Assembly: GCA_012960305.1 (NCBI GenBank)
Contig: DUBM01000011.1
Location: 434,001 to 498,000, forward strand
DNA length: 64,000 nucleotides
DNA from: Gammaproteobacteria bacterium
Lineage (GTDB): Bacteria > Pseudomonadota > Gammaproteobacteria > Pseudomonadales > Pseudohongiellaceae
Direction of reading: 5' to 3'
Shown here piece by piece: positions 61,631 to 64,000 of the stretch. Numbering within the stretch: position 1 is the stretch's first letter; each line of letters begins with the position of its first letter. The position numbers and the translations under genes were made by a program. Under the pieces are notes generated by a model. That model saw only the letters and a program-made list of their open reading frames with translations, ran no database searches and was not told where the DNA came from.

Positions 61631-64000
61631 ATGAACAGAAAACCAAACTTGGCAAGCAAACTGCTGCCTACTGCCATCGCGCTAGGCCTGCTCGTACCGG
61701 CTGGATTTATTCCCGCCGTGCATGGTCAGGAAGCCGCAGATGGCGGCCTTCTCGAGGAAATCATCGTTACAGGTGCTCGTGGAAGACCTAGAACAGTATC
61801 CGATTCACCTGTGCCCATTGACGTGTTCTCAGCTGAAGATATTGAAGCTGTTTCCTACACCGATGCTAACGACATCTTAAGAACGCTGGTGCCTTCGTTC
61901 AATTTAGGCCGGCAGCCGATCTCAGATGGAGGCACATTCATTAGACCAGCGTCGTTACGTGGACTGCCAACAGACAAGACTCTTGTGTTGGTAAATTCAA
62001 AACGTCGCCACCGCTCGTCATTAGTCTCTATAGGAGGTAGCGGTACTCAGAATTCAGATATCGCCACTATTCCGGCTGCTGCGATACAAAATCTCGAAGT
62101 GCTAAGGGACGGTGCATCAGCACAATATGGTTCTGACGCCATAGCAGGTGTAATTAACTTCATCCTTAAGGAAAATAATTCGGGCGGAAGCCTCTCGGTA
62201 AATCGCGGTGCGTATGAAGCAGGTGACGGAGAAAAAACCACCATTAACGGTAACATTGGATTGCCTCTAGGTGATGACGGTTTCCTAAGTATCTCAGCCG
62301 AGATTTATGAGGCAGCGGCTACAAGCCGCGGAGTAGAATATTGTAATTCTTGGTTCTGCGCAGACCCCGCTGAAGCTGGTTACAACTCAAGCGCTGGGTA
62401 TACTGCATTTACCGAAAGTCCTAGCTATATCGCCGGCAAAAGTGCTGCAAATACAGGCTATGGCGACATGGTCCAGCCTTGGGGTGAGCCCGATGCTGAG
62501 TCGGCTACTTTATTCTTCAATGCCGGTCTTCAACTTGATGACGATACTGAAGCCTATGCATTCGGAAATTACCGCGAAAGCGAATCAGATGGCAGCTTCT
62601 TCTATCGTTACCCTAGAAATGGCACGATTGAACAACTCCGGGAAAGGGATGGAGGCATATACGATCCCCTAGAGAAATACCCTGGTGGTTTTACCCCAAG
62701 ATTCTTTGGTGAGATAAAAGACATGTCAATCGTAGCCGGAATTCGTGGTGAGTTAGATAGTGGCCTCACTTACGATTTCAGTGGACGCCGCGGTGAAAGT
62801 GAAATCAAATACACCTTGTCAAACACTATAAACCCTTCTATGGGCCGTGCTTCAAAGAAATCTTTCCGACCTGGAGATCTGGTTAATGAGGAAACTCAAT
62901 TCCAGGTCGATTTCACGAAAGAATTCGATATGGGCTTTTCTACCCCAGTCTTGTTGGCTTTTGGTGGCAGCTACATGGACGAGTCTTATGAGGTAGTCGA
63001 AGGTGAGCCAGACTCATACAAAGCCGGACCACATTCCATCCAAGATCCATTTGGATTCTGTGATGATAATGGCGCATCCACTGCTGCAGGAGCGGCAGTG
63101 ATCTCCGGGGGTTCAACTCTGAACTGTGCTAACTCTTCTGATCCGGTTTACCAGGTGGTTGGAGTAGGCTCAAACGGATTTCCGGGCTACTCGCCCCAGT
63201 TCTCTGCTTTATACGAGCGAAGCTCCGTTGCCCTATATGGAGACATAAGTGCTGACCTTTCCGACAGATTGTTCTTGCAGGCTGCGGCGCGCTACGAAGA
63301 CTACGATGACTTCGACTCGCAAATCACGGCCAAGATTGCCGGTAGATTGGAGTTAACCGATAACCTGGCCCTACGAGGATCTTTTGGTACAGCATTCCGT
63401 GCTCCGACACCTGGACAGCAAGGTACGACCAACGTATCCACTCGATTGCCGAACGGATTTCCTGTCGCAACAGGTCTGTTCCCAGCCGGTGGCCCTGTTG
63501 CTGGAGCCTTGGGCGCAGTACCACTAAAGCCTGAAAAGTCTAGAAACGCGACTTTGGGACTCATTGCTAATTTCGGCGATTTGGATTTGACCCTGGATTT
63601 TTATCAAATAGATATTGAGGATAGAACTCAAGCAGTCTCAACCAGAGATGTGTCTACTGACCCAACTTCGGGTGAAGCCTATCAGAACTATTTGAAGCTG
63701 GATGCAGCCGGAGTACCAGGCGCCAACTCCATCGGTGGTGTGTTCTACTTTGCAAATGGTTTCGATACTACTACTTCGGGTGCGGACCTAGTAGCAACTT
63801 ACCCACTTACCGCTACGACAAACCTGTCAGCTGCGGTGTCCTACAACGATACTGAGTTCGATAGTGATCCGAGCGCATTTCTTAATGTTGAGGACATGTT
63901 TGATTTCGAGAACTTTTTGTCAGACTGGCGTGGTATCTACACCATCACTCAGGACATCGGCGATCTGCGTCTTCTAGTCCGAGCTAGTTACTATGGCGAG
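61631..64000 (+). CDS. TonB-dependent outer-membrane receptor, C-terminus outside window
   Basis: The gene is absent from the ORF track because its stop lies past the window. 790 codons are open from ATG 61631 (AAAGGGGAAG upstream). A signal peptide (LPTAIALGLLVPAGFIPAVHGQ) is followed by a TonB box-like EEIIVTGARG, the plug domain with LRTLVPSFNLG, LRGLPTDKTLVLVNSKRRH, NLEVLRDGASAQYGSDAIAGVINF, and then barrel strands such as ARYEDYDDF and FGTAFRAPTPGQQG. An internal Cys pair in EYCNSWFCADP is in an extracellular loop. The Fur-like box points to iron-regulated uptake, probably of a siderophore or haem complex. The specific ligand is not determinable. Confidence 0.93.
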   Translation, partial: MNRKPNLASKLLPTAIALGLLVPAGFIPAVHGQEAADGGLLEEIIVTGARGRPRTVSDSPVPIDVFSAEDIEAVSYTDANDILRTLVPSFNLGRQPISDGGTFIRPASLRGLPTDKTLVLVNSKRRHRSSLVSIGGSGTQNSDIATIPAAAIQNLEVLRDGASAQYGSDAIAGVINFILKENNSGGSLSVNRGAYEAGDGEKTTINGNIGLPLGDDGFLSISAEIYEAAATSRGVEYCNSWFCADPAEAGYNSSAGYTAFTESPSYIAGKSAANTGYGDMVQPWGEPDAESATLFFNAGLQLDDDTEAYAFGNYRESESDGSFFYRYPRNGTIEQLRERDGGIYDPLEKYPGGFTPRFFGEIKDMSIVAGIRGELDSGLTYDFSGRRGESEIKYTLSNTINPSMGRASKKSFRPGDLVNEETQFQVDFTKEFDMGFSTPVLLAFGGSYMDESYEVVEGEPDSYKAGPHSIQDPFGFCDDNGASTAAGAAVISGGSTLNCANSSDPVYQVVGVGSNGFPGYSPQFSALYERSSVALYGDISADLSDRLFLQAAARYEDYDDFDSQITAKIAGRLELTDNLALRGSFGTAFRAPTPGQQGTTNVSTRLPNGFPVATGLFPAGGPVAGALGAVPLKPEKSRNATLGLIANFGDLDLTLDFYQIDIEDRTQAVSTRDVSTDPTSGEAYQNYLKLDAAGVPGANSIGGVFYFANGFDTTTSGADLVATYPLTATTNLSAAVSYNDTEFDSDPSAFLNVEDMFDFENFLSDWRGIYTITQDIGDLRLLVRASYYGE

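Noticed and set aside
1-64000. CRISPR array, tRNA, rRNA, prophage or intact insertion sequence
   Set aside because: No regular spaced repeats, cloverleaf sequence, rRNA-like stretch, integrase or transposase was seen on reading both strands.

Overview
ORGANISM. This looks like chromosomal DNA of a marine-type gammaproteobacterium. The inference rests on moderate-to-low GC, many Sec- and Tat-exported enzymes, Uup, a type IV pilin, a TonB-dependent receptor behind a Fur-like box, and many PQQ-, FAD- and Mo-dependent dehydrogenases. I cannot place it to genus. No rRNA, tRNA, CRISPR array, phage module or intact insertion sequence was seen. Decayed fragments show that local gene loss is going on. 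LAYOUT. 1-8.8 kb: a DUF418 membrane protein cut by the window edge, a duplicated NIPSNAP-like exported protein, a cyanophycinase-like S51 peptidase, an operon of DUF6152 plus two members of an unnamed exported family (called here the GHWEGDTLVVET family), an MBL-fold hydrolase, an SMP-30 lactonase and a DUF411 protein. 8.9-9.8 kb: an in-frame but decayed SAM methyltransferase. 9.8-16 kb: a GMC/gluconate-dehydrogenase pair, an APH-type kinase, an orphan pilin, a phosphoesterase, a crotonase and a sulfatase-modifying-factor remnant. 16.3-21.3 kb: a forward cluster of family protein, PQQ dehydrogenase, class III CoA-transferase and crotonase. 21.3-45 kb: exported hydrolases and oxidoreductases, including an SpdH-like flavoprotein beside a truncated cytochrome, a carotenoid oxygenase, a sorbosone-type dehydrogenase, an amidase, an M28 peptidase, two NHL propellers, a quinohaemoprotein dehydrogenase, cupins and an exported methyltransferase. 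45.3-54.8 kb: a molybdenum hydroxylase locus (CoxS-L-M-D-E order plus CoxG) with a second, divergent large subunit. 54.8-64 kb: a beta-helix protein, a third PQQ dehydrogenase, uup, a UGA-containing peroxiredoxin-like gene, and a Fur-box TonB-dependent receptor running off the window. HOW IT WORKS TOGETHER (inference). The common theme is oxidation of small organic molecules in the periplasm, feeding electrons to quinone or cytochrome, followed by lactone, amide or ester hydrolysis and CoA-activation and crotonase steps in the cytoplasm. Five members of the GHWEGDTLVVET family are interspersed among these enzymes and keep two cysteines, so they may be accessory or enzymatic parts of the same exported chemistry. 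MOST NOTABLE. Two frames carry UGA where a redox or otherwise conserved cysteine could be expected. The peroxiredoxin-like gene has UGA as the first residue of a UxxC motif and is missed in the ORF track; it is a strong selenocysteine candidate. The methyltransferase also has UGA at a plausible Cys/Sec site but carries other lesions.
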